In this document: piece by piece, positions 33,889-45,800 of the stretch | Numbering within the stretch: the first letter of the stretch is position 1 | Layout: the number at the start of each line of letters is the position of its first letter | Translations under genes and position numbers: made by a program | Notes under the pieces: generated by a model | What the model saw: the letters and a program-made list of their open reading frames with translations, nothing else | Database searches by the model: none | Told to the model about the DNA's origin: nothing | Assembly: GCA_029948255.1 (NCBI GenBank) | Contig: JALIZF010001921.1 | Location: forward strand, 682,001-746,000 | Direction: 5' to 3' | DNA length: 64,000 nt | Source: Telmatactis stephensoni | Taxonomy: Eukaryota > Cnidaria > Anthozoa > Actiniaria > Isophelliidae

Positions 33889-33954
33889 CAGGTGGTACCA
33901 GTTAACACCGTGAGCATAGGTAGTGTGCTTACCGTGGTGGTACAGACCATTGAG
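33889..33954 (-). pseudogene. fibrinogen C-terminal domain exon fragment
   Basis: The minus strand encodes LNGLYHHGKHTTYAHGVNWY followed by H-L, aligning with [22 protein letters not shown] in the last exon of the gene at 35706. Only about 22 codons remain and the flanks do not match an exon border. It is a relic of a second fibrinogen-domain exon, or an unused last exon, about 1.8 kb downstream of the live one. Confidence 0.65.
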
Positions 33955-34006
33955 CACTGCATTAAAAGATAAATTTACGGACCTTAAGTTCCTAGTAAAT
34001 CATAGA

Positions 34007-34245
34007 GTAATTGTACAATATCGCAATAAACTCTGCAGCCATTAGATTCATTGAACTGAATGGAGCTTATGTTACCAAGGTTACCAATAACAATGAGCAT
34101 ACATAACAAATTAAAAAGCACAGGAAACCCAAGCTGTGACACATTGTTTTACTATTTAAGTGAGCCTACAGTTTAAGAAGAAACTTTTTAAATAATTGTA
34201 CAATATCGCAATAAACTCTGCAGCAATTAGATTCAATTAATTTCT
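34007..34245. repeat. dispersed ~200-bp repeat, copy 1 (partner 35262-35465)
   Basis: It shares ACTCTGCAGCCATTAGATTC, GGAGCTTATGTTACCAAGGT and GTTTAAGAAGAAACTTT with 35262-35465. The end of the unit is repeated again within copy 1 at about 34165-34235. Confidence 0.9.
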
Positions 34246-34390
34246 GACGATTTTGCATCGACTACAGCCTTTGCATAAATTGTCAATTTTGGGCCTTTTT
34301 ACGATTTTGCATGGGCTATCGCCTTTGTATTTTGTCGATTTTTTTACAATTTTATATGTCTATAGCCTTCGTATTTTGTCAATTAGGGTC
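34245..34390 (-). repeat. isolated relic of the 54-bp satellite
   Basis: About two and a half degenerate units on the minus strand: the plus strand shows TACAGCCTTTGCATAAATTG, TGCATGGGCTATCGCCTTTG and GTCTATAGCCTTCGTATTTT. Together these are the reverse complement of the satellite word order. Confidence 0.7.
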
Positions 34391-34658
34391 ATCTCAATAA
34401 ATGTTTTCTAGATAGTACAGGATTCTTCCATCGCGTTTTAATCATATTAGTTAACGTTATGCTGAAACTTTACAAAATATATCCAGTTAAATCCCCCTTT
34501 GGGCCATTGGGTATTATCTCATATAGCTCAGCTGAAGCTAGCTACTCCAACCCAGTACACCCAAACAATCTTTCATGCAAATTATCCAATCAATTGAAAG
34601 TTCTATTTAAAGAAATGCAAAAACCTTAAACATCAATGTCATCTTGTATCAGCCAATT

Positions 34659-34850
34659 CAGAGGCGGATCCAGGATGTTCTTCAGGGAGGGGTGCACCCA
34701 GGATTATTATTCAGGGGGGTGCAGCATTATAGAAATTGGAAACAATCCAGAGGATATTTTGGAAAGATATATATAGAGAAGAAAAGGACCCAAAATCATC
34801 TCAGGAGGGGTTGCGCACCCCCTGCAGGCCCCTCCCTAAATCCGCCCCTG
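34659..34850. mobile_element. hAT-like MITE (192 bp)
   Basis: Termini CAGAGGCGGATCCAGGA and TAAATCCGCCCCTG are inverted, with CAATT-like flanks on both sides. CAGRGGCGGATCCAGG ends are typical of hAT MITEs in animals; the 8-bp target duplication is only partly preserved. Confidence 0.7.
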
Positions 34851-34911
34851 CAATTTATAGTTACCTATCCTTCAAACAAAAAGTTTGATATCAATTAATA
34901 TTTACGCTGTA

Positions 34912-35256
34912 CAGTCGAACCTCATGAACGGACACATCCGGTAAGAGGATACCTAGTCCCATAAGCGGACAGCAAACCTCGGTCCTTTCGCCTGACAAAC
35001 TCTACATTTTTAACCTCCCATATGAAAACACCTCTCATAAACAGACAGCAACCCTTGGTCCCTTCTCCTGACAAACTCTACATTTTTAACCTCCCATAAG
35101 CAGACACCTCCCATCAGCGGACAGCCAACCCTTGGTTTCTTGTTCTGACAAAGTCTACATTTTTAATCTTCAATAAATGGGAGAGTGGTGTCTCTTAACT
35201 GGACGCCATATTTCATGGTCCTGACGGTATTCGCTTACGTACGTGAGGTTGAACTG
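34912..35256. mobile_element. TA-flanked Tigger/pogo-like MITE (345 bp)
   Basis: Ends CAGTCGAACCTCA and TGAGGTTGAACTG are inverted, with TA on both flanks (34910-34911, 35257-35258). The interior holds three ~72-bp direct repeats around GACAAACTCTACATTTTTAA. A related interior fragment without ends lies at 50902-51062. Confidence 0.75.
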
Positions 35257-35261
35257 TATCA

Positions 35262-35465
35262 GTTTAAGAAGAAACTTTCTAAATAATTGTATAATATCGC
35301 TATAAACTCTGCAGCCATTAGATTCATTGAACTGAATGGAGCTTATGTTACCAAGGTTACCAATAACAATGAGCATACATAAGAAATTAAAAAGCACAGG
35401 AATCCCAAACTGTAAGACATGAATTGTTTTACTATTTAAGTGAGCCTAAAGTTTAAGAAGAAACT
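35262..35465. repeat. dispersed ~200-bp repeat, copy 2
   Basis: Partner of 34007-34245. It lies 240 bp downstream of the last coding exon of the minus-strand gene and may therefore be part of its 3' UTR or flank. Confidence 0.9.
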
Positions 35466-35705
35466 TTCTTTCTCTGTATCGTTAGTACCTAGATCTATAA
35501 TAAATATCGCACAGCCATAGAGCTTTTTCCGCCAAGTCATCTTTGCCTTGCTTATTTCATGCGTGTGTAAAAGCTCTATTTATGTAAATGGTTATTCATA
35601 ATCTCAAGTCTAATTCTCTTTGAATTGCTTGGTTTTGTTAACTTAATCTAAGGCACTAAATGTAATTAACACGATTCAGAAGATGACTAACTGACTGGTA
35701 GTCTT

Positions 35706-38700
35706 TTACACGCCGGGTCTTATCTTCATCTCAGCTCTCTTAGCAGAATATTTATCTCCTTTCCAGTGGTACCACATAACACCCTGCCAGATCTTGGTCT
35801 TACCGTGGTGGTACTCACCATTGAGGTTGGAGTAAGCACAGCTGTTATACCACCAGGCACCCATACGATGCACAGCACAATTACCGCTCGACTTGTCATT
35901 GTCACGATCTTTGGTAGTGAATGGCATACCACGATGGTAGGACAGCGAATCACCTGCAGTACCTGACAAACAACATCTATGGGTTATATCGTTTAGTATG
36001 GTAGGACAGCGAATCACCTGCAGTACCTGACAAACAACATCTATGGGTTATATCGTTTTGGATCAATAAACGTTTATAGATAGTCCAGGCTTCATCCAAC
36101 GCGGTTAGTAACGTTATTTTCAACATTACAAAATATATTAAGGCAAATCTCTCTTGAAAACATTAGATATAATCTCATATACCTTAGCTGTAGCTATAGC
36201 AGCTATGCCAACCAAGGCCACCTAAACAATCTTTCATGCAAATTATGCAGTCATGATCGAAGGTATAAACGATTTCGCTTACTCTGCGATTCAAAGAACC
36301 ACGCGGAGCGCCTAGAAATATTTCAGGAATGTCTGGGTTTTTGTTTTTGTTTCTGTTTCTGTTTCTGTTTCTGTTTCTGTTTCTGTTTCTGTTTCTGTTT
36401 CTGTTTCTGTTTCTGTTTCTGTTTCTGTTTCTGTTTCTGTTTCTGTTTCTGTTTCTGTTTCTGTTTCTGTTTCTGTTTCTGTTTCTGTTTCTGTTTCTGT
36501 TTCTGTTTCTGTTTCTGTTTCTGTTTCTGTTTCTGTTTCTGTTTCTGTTTCTGTTTCTGTTTCTGTTTCTGTTTCTGTTTCTGTTTCTGTTTCTGTTTCT
36601 GTTTCTGTTTCTGTTTCTGTTTCTGTTTCTGTTTCTGTTTCTGTTTCTGTTTCTGTTTCTGTTTCTGTTTCTGTTTCTGTTTCTGTTTCTGTTTCTGTTT
36701 CTGTTTCTGTTTCTGTTTCTGTTTCTGTTTCTGTTTCTGTTTCTGTTTCTGTTTCTGTTTCTGTTTCTGTTTCTGTTTCTGTTTCTGTTTCTGTTTCTGT
36801 TTCTGTTTCTGTTTCTGTTTCTGTTTCTGTTTCTGTTTCTGTTTCTGTTTCTGTTTCTGTTTCTGTTTCTGTTTCTGTTTCTGTTTCTGTTTCTGTTTCT
36901 GTTTCTGTTTTTGTTTTTGTTTTTGTTTTTGGCCAATCAGAAATGTTTTTTTAACCAAAAAGATAACGATCAAGTTTCTGATTGGTCGAGAGAATGCATC
37001 CCTAAAAGATTTCTAGTTGTCTACAGGTTTTTCGATTTGTACACAGTAGAAAGCATAAGTTTAGAGAGAACAATTCTTATACTCTTGAACTTGCCAAAAA
37101 GAAGTCAACTAAGATATCACAATTGTGTTATCCTTATATGAAACCTTATAAAATTATATTCCACACATAGAAAGTGTTTCTTGTCGAAAACGTGCTCAGT
37201 GTTGGCGCCGCAGTCAGCAATATTACAAAGAATCAGTTCTGTTATTTGATCAAAGAATGGTAAACTTTTCAAACTTACTTGCGAACAGCTCAGAAAAAAA
37301 ATCTGAACTCCAGATGGGATTCGAACCCACGACCTTCCGTTTTCCTGAGCTGTTCCGGTTTATTTTTGAGCTGCTCGAAAGTAAGTTTGAAACGTTTATC
37401 ATTCTTTGATCATATTTATTTACTACTCACGTTTTTTTTTATCGTGCATTTCTATACAGTTCTGTTATTGCTCTGCGTGAGATATCATTTATAAAACATT
37501 TTAAGGTGGCCCTCGACAGGTCTAAAATTCGGCATCATAATCATCTAAGATTTTTAGAATACTGGATTCTCAATCATCGAATTGGCATAGAAATATGAAT
37601 TGAATAGCATTTGTAGAGATGTCGTCGATCATATACAAAATGTCTTTTTGAGAGGAAATACCCATAATTCAGCTGCATTACATTGAACAAGTGTGTTGAA
37701 GATGATCAACAAGATTGTTTCCGGTCATACTACTTTAAATTTTTGAAAAGAGCTCACGTGACTTAATTTGCATATAAATTTTTCCTTGATATCTTTTTTC
37801 TCGCACGATAAAAAGACGTATTCATATACTAGTGCCAAATATCTAAAAACCAAATGTACCACGTTTTCAAAAACTGTTCTTGTTGCCATAACGTCACGTG
37901 ACCAACAAAAATGAAAAAAGTGAAAAAATTACATCACAAAAATGAATGAATGAAAAAAGAAATAAAAGAATAATTATATCTAACCGTTAACAATCTGGAC
38001 CTGAATGATCACGATATCTCTAAGAGAATTAAGAGTATAATTCTGTACAAGCAGGATTTTACTGTAAATAATTGTTTGATGTCAATATTTTACCTGAGTA
38101 GGTACCAAGACTTAGTGCGTAATTGCTGCGCTCACTTGACACAGCAAAGGAATCGTACTCAGCATACACGGTGCTCTTGCCCTCCCAGTCTTCCAGCTCG
38201 ACACGAAGACGGTTCTGAGATTGGTTGGTCATCCTGTGGATCTTGTCGAGTCCAAGCCAGAACTCGCCTTGGAGATCACCAAAGCCTTCCTTGTAGTCGT
38301 TCCATCCTCGGTAAAAGTCTACCGAGCCGTCTTGTCTTTTCTGGAAAACTGTCCATCCGCCTCCCGTGGTGTTTTGGTCACAGTAAACCTGGAAAACAAG
38401 TCAACTTGAACCACATATAACCATTGAGAAACTTGGCCTATACAAGAGGGTCTCAATGGGGGGTATCAGTCACGACTCACGCTTAAAAAAATCGCTTTTT
38501 CTCGACTCACGGTTAATTTTTCCGAATCACGGTTAACGTAAGCGTTTTGAAGAATTTCCGATATAGCATGAAAAAAAATTCGTTTTGAATTGAATTGCTG
38601 TTTCTTTTTGGCTGCTTGTCTCTTTGGCAAAAATGTTAATACGTTTAGCTCTGATTCGCCATCGGATCCTACCGAGTAATGGAAACCCAAGTCAAGCTGT

Positions 38701-41700
38701 TGTTGGGTAGCAATCCGAAAATTTTCAATCCTTCCGCCCATCTTTGCCAGACGATATAGCTTGAGTTCAAATAAACCCAAGCCGAACGTTTTGGCCTGTT
38801 CCTTGAGGCCCAGGTCATCAATTATTTGCCTCTTGAGATCGTTGACCAAAACTAGGTTGGTCATTAATCTGTAAACGGACCTTATCCCGCTCACAGGGCT
38901 TCTCTTCACCCGTCCGATAGAAGCTTACCATGCCTCTTATGTCGGACATGGTCTTATAAACACAAGAATTTCTAAGTATTCGAGTACAAGTACAAGTCGA
39001 AGCAAAAACTATCACACGGATTACACAAGTTAGTCAATCACTGACACACTGAGGAGAGTAAAAACTGAGACGCCTGGACAAAGACCACCATGCAAGAGTG
39101 ACATAGTGAGCGCCTGGCTGACGCCTATTCAACTCGCCCAGGAAGACCAGGCAACGCTCAAATGTCATTGGTCTCACGCCCCAGCGCCACAGGAAAGTTC
39201 ACCTAGACTTTAGATCACTTAAATGTACTATAAAAAACGAAAATCACGGCTCACGCTACAAAAATTATTCACGGCTCACGATTACTTTTTTCGAATTTTC
39301 ACGACTCACGGTTAATTTTTTAAGCGTTTCACGCGCGACTCACGCTTAACCCCATTGAGTCCCTCATACAAACAAGATTGTATCCATCCATCTTACTATC
39401 CATCCATCCATCCATCCATCCATCCATCCATCTACCATCCATCCATTTAATTAGGTAAATAAGTTTACTCTGAATAAACTGAAATCAGAGTATATTGCCA
39501 CTTTGTATAATGCTTGGTCACCACGTTTTAGAATGGCGTTCAATTTCAACTCTGGTATTAAATTGCGTCCGATATTCTCGGGCCTTTTCAGTGTTTTATA
39601 AACATGATAAATATTGCTTATATTCTTCAACGGCTTGTCTTGTAGATGATCAGTTTCATACTTTTATTACCAGATATTAAGTCAACTTTTCGTTGTCATT
39701 TGAGTTTCGTGGTTGTTATTTTCAGAGTACACGGAGTGCCAAGGTTCATGATAACTTCAGAGCACTTTTAGGATTTTAGGGTACACTTTTGGCAGTCACT
39801 TTTCAGTCGTAGCTTGCTTGTAAGGGAATAGAATTTCCTGTTCGATCAGGTTTTCCCCCATAACTGTTGTAAGTTGTGAAAACTAGTATAGTAAAGTAAG
39901 TTAAGTAAAGCCAATCGTCCCAGCATTTCTACTCCGATTATTTTTGTAAAACTCACTCAGCTTTAAGATTGATTCATAGAAGTTTGATTTCCTGCGTTTC
40001 ATCCCTTTTTTCTAACAAAATTTTGATTTAGAGTGGGCCGTTTTGAAACCGTGGAGTCGAGTTTTGCTGAAATTACTCCGACAATATTTCTCTTCAACAA
40101 AATCGCTATCATCCAATTTCTGGCATGAACTGGCATAATTCAACAACACAAATTTCTCTGTTTTAGACATTAATGAAATTTGTATTTTCGAAAACCTCAC
40201 CAATGTAAATGAAGTCATTTATTGGCCTTCAGCTCGTGGTTATGTGATATCGGGCTGCGCCCTCGGTGAATATATCTGATCACATAACCCCTAGCCTCGC
40301 TTCAGGCCGATGACCCTCACTTATCACTTTATGTCAGTTACCTTGAATGTACCTTTGCCATCAGGGTCAATGGTGTACACCCCAGATTGTTTACCACCAT
40401 ATTTAAGCACTTCAGCACAGTTCTTTGGAACTAGAAGATCGTTTATATGAATAATTGAGGGGGATCGTTTAAGAGGTATTAGACATGAAGTACTGGGTAT
40501 TCACCCAGAGTCATAAATGACACTAGGTAAAGTTCAACTAGATCGAAATTTCATTTCAGTTGATTTTCAAACTCGATTTTGGATTTAAATTTGGTTGTGA
40601 TGCAAGACTAGTCACTGACATGCACTAGCTTGGCCTAAAACTAATGAAATCAAGACAGTACGCAGTTTAAATATTATCATATATTACCACATTATCAAAT
40701 TATCTTCAAGGCAATTCAGTATGCAAAACTTTAAGTCATGCCGGAGCTATTTAAGGTATGGGAGCTACGAGCCAGCCTTTTCTATAATCATAGACAGATA
40801 TAGCTTTTTTACTCTTTTCTTTGATTTGTCACCTACATATTGCAGGGTGGTGAAGAGGTATTCCGTGATCTGTAATTCAGTCTAAATTAGGCTCGTGATT
40901 CTTAAAAGCTTAAAATTCGAGCCATGATCCGTGAAAGCATCTTTGCAGTTTTATATTGCCGTGATTCGTGATTATAAGATGCCGATCAGTTCGTGAAATG
41001 TGCGACGCGCAGAAAAAAAGACTATGAAAAACAGTGTAATTTTTTCGATTGTACTTTCGGTCTTTTAATAAGGACAAAATTCATGCAAAAAATCTCGGGA
41101 ATGAAACACCAGTATTTATTTTTGTATGAAAAGTAAAGAACTTGTATGATTTGTGAAATACCTTATCATCTTTATTCCGTGATCCGTGAAATTGCGAAAA
41201 AATGGTTCGTGATTTGTGATGGGCCGGGTACCCCCTCTTTATCACCCTGATATTTTACCTTTTCATTTTGATACATTTATCTTCCATACATACTACATAT
41301 ATATAATATTTATTTTCATATATAAGTATAGGAAATCGCACGATCTTGAGTACAATTCGGAATTAATAGGTACGAGTAATGTTTTGAAAGTTCTCAAAAT
41401 AGGGCGAGCCTTTAGGCGAGTCCTATTTGAGAGTTTTCAAAACATTACGAATAGCCTCCTATTCGGAACACAGTGTAATCTGTGGATGTCACTAGACGAA
41501 CATGCGATACATACGATCAGCGGTTCAAGTCCATACCGTATCGAGAGTCGATTCAAGGATGTCACTAGACGAACACGCAATACATTCGATCAGCGGTACA
41601 AATTTTTGCATGTGATAAATAACACCCATGATAATAGAAGGACAAAGGCAAACGCTAATAGCTGTTGACAGACAAATTAAAGGTCTTTACTACTGCGGCT

Positions 41701-42738
41701 TGTTGAACTACTGGCTAGTTTACAGGCAACCAGTGTACGGTTCGAGGTGCATCTTGTTAAAAAGTTTATTAACGTTTTAAGCCGATTTTGGGCTCCCTTT
41801 TACATGGGCACGAGTGAACGCACGAGTGCGTCTAGTTCAACATTGAAGATCAACTAGCAGTGTTCGTCACACAACGCCCAGGAGATGGACAAGAAACATT
41901 TGATATATCAGACAAAGCGGTGTACTTTCGTGATTTTTAGGGGAACAGTTCTGCTAACGTGGATACACCTGCTGTTTTCTGCTCGCAGCACTTCACTTTC
42001 TATTAGAAATGGCTAGTTTATTGCTGCGAGCGAAGCGAGTAGCCTCCTATTCGGAACACAGTGTAATCTGTGGATGTCACTAGACGAGCATGCGATACAT
42101 ACGATCAGCGGCTCAAGTCCATACCGTATCCAGAGTCGATTCAAGGATGTCACTAGACGAGCACGCGATACATTCGATCAGCGGTACAAAATTTTTGCAT
42201 GAATAGCTGTTGACAGACAAATTAAAGGTCTTTACTACTGCGGCTTGTTGAACTACAGGCAACCAGTGTACGGTTCGAGGTGCGTCTTGTTAAAATATTA
42301 AGCCGATTTTGGGCTCCCTTTTACATGGGCACGAGTGAACGCACGAGTGCGTCTAGTTCAACATTGAAGATCAACTAGCAGTGTTCGTCACACAACGCAC
42401 AGGAGATAAACAAGAAACATTTGATATATCAGACAAAGCGGTGTACTTTCGTGAGTTTTAGGGGAACAGTTCTGCTAACGTGGATACACCAGCTGTTTTT
42501 TGCTCGCAGCATTTCACTTTCTATTAGAAATAGCTAGTTTATAATACATTATACAAAATTTCAATTAACGATTGTCATTGCCATAGCCTCTTACTAGGTA
42601 CTCTACAGAGTACAATTAACGATATAATTGTACTCCTCTCGTCCAATCAGAATCGAGTAATTTTGTATAGTGTATTGTAATGCATGATATTCATATGTTT
42701 TTTAATCTACAACGTTTGCGTATGTTTTACGTGCGTGA

Positions 42739-42810
<72 letters not shown>

Positions 42811-45800
42811 TACAGATTCAGTTAACAAACTTACACAGTTAGTTACACTAGGTGGACAAACAATAGGACACGTAGTCCCCTACATAGGTTAATGTGATTG
42901 GGCTTCCTGTGTTTGGCCTTCCAATCGTTAATTATATTTTTTAAATGTTTCAAAGAAAAAGGTCCAAGCTATATTGCCAATCTTTTTAAGCCTCGTATTA
43001 TACCTTACAATCTTAGAAATGGTAGGCTCGGGAGATTGGGCAACCACTCCCTATGTTATTGACGATAAATAAATTATCTTATCTTATCTCATCTTATCTG
43101 TGTACTAAATATTTCAACTAAATTTGAACATCAGACTTAGAAATTGTCTCCACAGCTCCAAAAGTATGTACTGAGTAATCAACTGAAATCGAGCGACCTT
43201 CATTTTTCGATAGAAACAAAGAAAATTGCCAAAAACTGTAAATACCTTGATATTGTGCGGTATGAATTTTGCCTAATATTCAGCTGCAAACAAAATGCTG
43301 AAAATTGCGCATTATCAAACTGAACTTGAAAGCCTTTATATGAATAGCAAACAGATTGCATCTTAAAGAGGAAATATGTTAAAACTATCGTGCTAAGAAG
43401 CTTTGGAATCAATCACTTACTAGGTGTGGACAGCATTTAGTTTGAATTAAAAAAATTTAAAAAAAAACCCTCGTGCCGGGATCGATTCTTTTCCGGTTGT
43501 CGTATTTGTCAGATGATCACAATTCTGTAAACATTAAAAAGACAAACTATGTCATTTTTAAACCCAGACAAAAGTATTTCCATCCTAGTCGCACTCTTCT
43601 TTATAATAATATACCTCTAGAACAAAAAAGTCACTTAAATTTCTTGGTGTATTTATCGACGAGAATCTATCCTGGAAAACCCATATTGACTATATTTGTA
43701 ATAAGGTATCGAAATCTATTGGGATCATCTACAAATCGCGCTTCTTTCTATCTTCTAAGACCAAGCTTTCTCTATATTATTCTTTAATATATCCTTATCT
43801 CCACTATTGCAACATAATCTGGTCTAGCATTTATCCATCCAATCTAAACAGGATATTCTTACTACAAAAACGAATTGTTCGTATAATAGCAAACACTCAC
43901 TACTTTGCTCATAGCAGACCACTTTTTCGTTGCTTTGGGATATTGGACATTTTTGATCTTAACACTCTATGTATTGGTAATTTTATGTTCTTGTATCATC
44001 GGGGTCCGGCTATTTTGCGGGCTGCGGGTTGCGGGCCTAAATTTGCGGGTTGCGGGCCTAAATTTGCGGGTTGCGGGCTAAAAATTTGCAGGCTTGAGAA
44101 AAATGTAGTCGTTTTGAATAAAACAAGCGTCCCCAGTAGTTTTAAAATCGTAGCTGATTAGCTTGTCAAAAAGATAAGTTATATATTAAAAACAACAAAA
44201 ACCAGACATCAAAAACGCAAACATTGACGTTGCCCCTGAACTTACTGGGTTAAAAATCTGTACAATCACTATAAACAATCACTTTTAATTTGTAATGGAG
44301 CAGGGTGAGTCACGTTTTGAAGTCCCTTTAGCAGATTGCACTCGATACCTGTTACAATCCGAAGTTTGAGTCAGCAGTGTCTGTAAACCAATCTATCATC
44401 ATACACAAAAATGTGTTTTGGTCAAACAAGTCACAAAGTTGAACAATCAACGGACCACGATATATCTTTCATCGTGCCGGCACACTCCAGATCGCGTACG
44501 GGTGTGTGGTACAGTAAGTGTCGTGAGTGTGCCAGTTATTCTGGGCGTCATGGATTCAAATCAGGAGATGAGGAGCTGGTGCCGTTCATGAACACAATAG
44601 TTTCGCCTTCTGCTAAGTGAGTTTTTAATGAACATGAATATGCTGCTATAATGGTATTTCTGACGTTCTGTCCGCACAATAGTCAAACTCTCTTAATAGA
44701 TAGCCTCATCCCCTTCTTTCAATCTCTCTTTCTCTCTACGTGATCCACGTTAAGTATCCCACAGCGTTTTTAATTGGATAAATTAGGGGATCACAACGGG
44801 ATCACAACAGGATCACCACATATCGAGTGTCATTTTATCAAAAAAGCAATCTAGATCTGTCCGGAATATTTCATCCAGTGCATCCGTACACGAGCTATCT
44901 GTTGTCTGTTTTATTTTGGATTTAAATATTTTAGTTCGTGTAGCCCTAAACACACCCTTGACATACGTTACACATTGCTGATTTGCAGTGACAGCTTTAC
45001 AAAATAACACCAGTAAGTCGGCACGTTGACTTTATTTTGGTCACTGGTTCATTTAAGTAACATTTTTCTTGCAACCCGCAAATTTTGGCCCATGCATGCA
45101 CAACCCGCAAATTTTGGCCCGCAACCCGCAAATATTAACCCGCAACCCGCAAATATTGGCCCGCAACCCGCAACCCGCACATTAGTCAAGCTCGTATCAT
45201 CGTAACCTGCTCCTATCTTCCTTTGCTAAGCTTTTCATAACTAACTCTCAAATACATCACTATAACACTAGAACCTCTCATAATTACAAATCACATTTTT
45301 GCCGCTTGTGCATGAACAGTTGGGTCAGTTAAGAACATGTGGTTTTCAAAAGAGATTATATGAAGAAATTCCAGGAAGCTGTTAAAACATTTCTATTCTG
45401 TAACACAAATGAATTAAACTGGCAACCTGTTTATGTTGTAAATAAACACAAGTTGTTCAAATCAAAGCAAAAGAGCTCCTGGTTGTCACAAAGAGCAGTA
45501 AATTAAAGGGTGCCTCTCCCATAGCCTGAGTGAATGCAATATTTGCATCTAGGTAATGTAAGACCACAGGTATCCCAAACTCACTTTCTGCAGTCTTCAA
45601 ACAATGGAGAAATGATAAGATTTTCAGAAACTAAAGCGCATCTAAATAATTAATTTCACAGACGTCTGCAACATCTAATGATGTGATTGGATGAAGGTCG
45701 GTTATGTTTTATGATGCACTGCATACCATGTCAGGCTCAATTCTACCTGGGCACGAGTAAACGCACCATTGTGCGTCTAGTTTAATCTACAAAACCCATA

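Noticed and set aside
36184..37141. Frames of 216-270 codons made of FL, QK or NR dipeptides
   Set aside because: They are the three readings of a TTTCTG hexanucleotide repeat inside an intron.
41216..41668. 150-codon frame as a gene
   Set aside because: It begins at the end of a MITE, crosses the tandem duplication and matches no family; the second tandem copy does not keep it.
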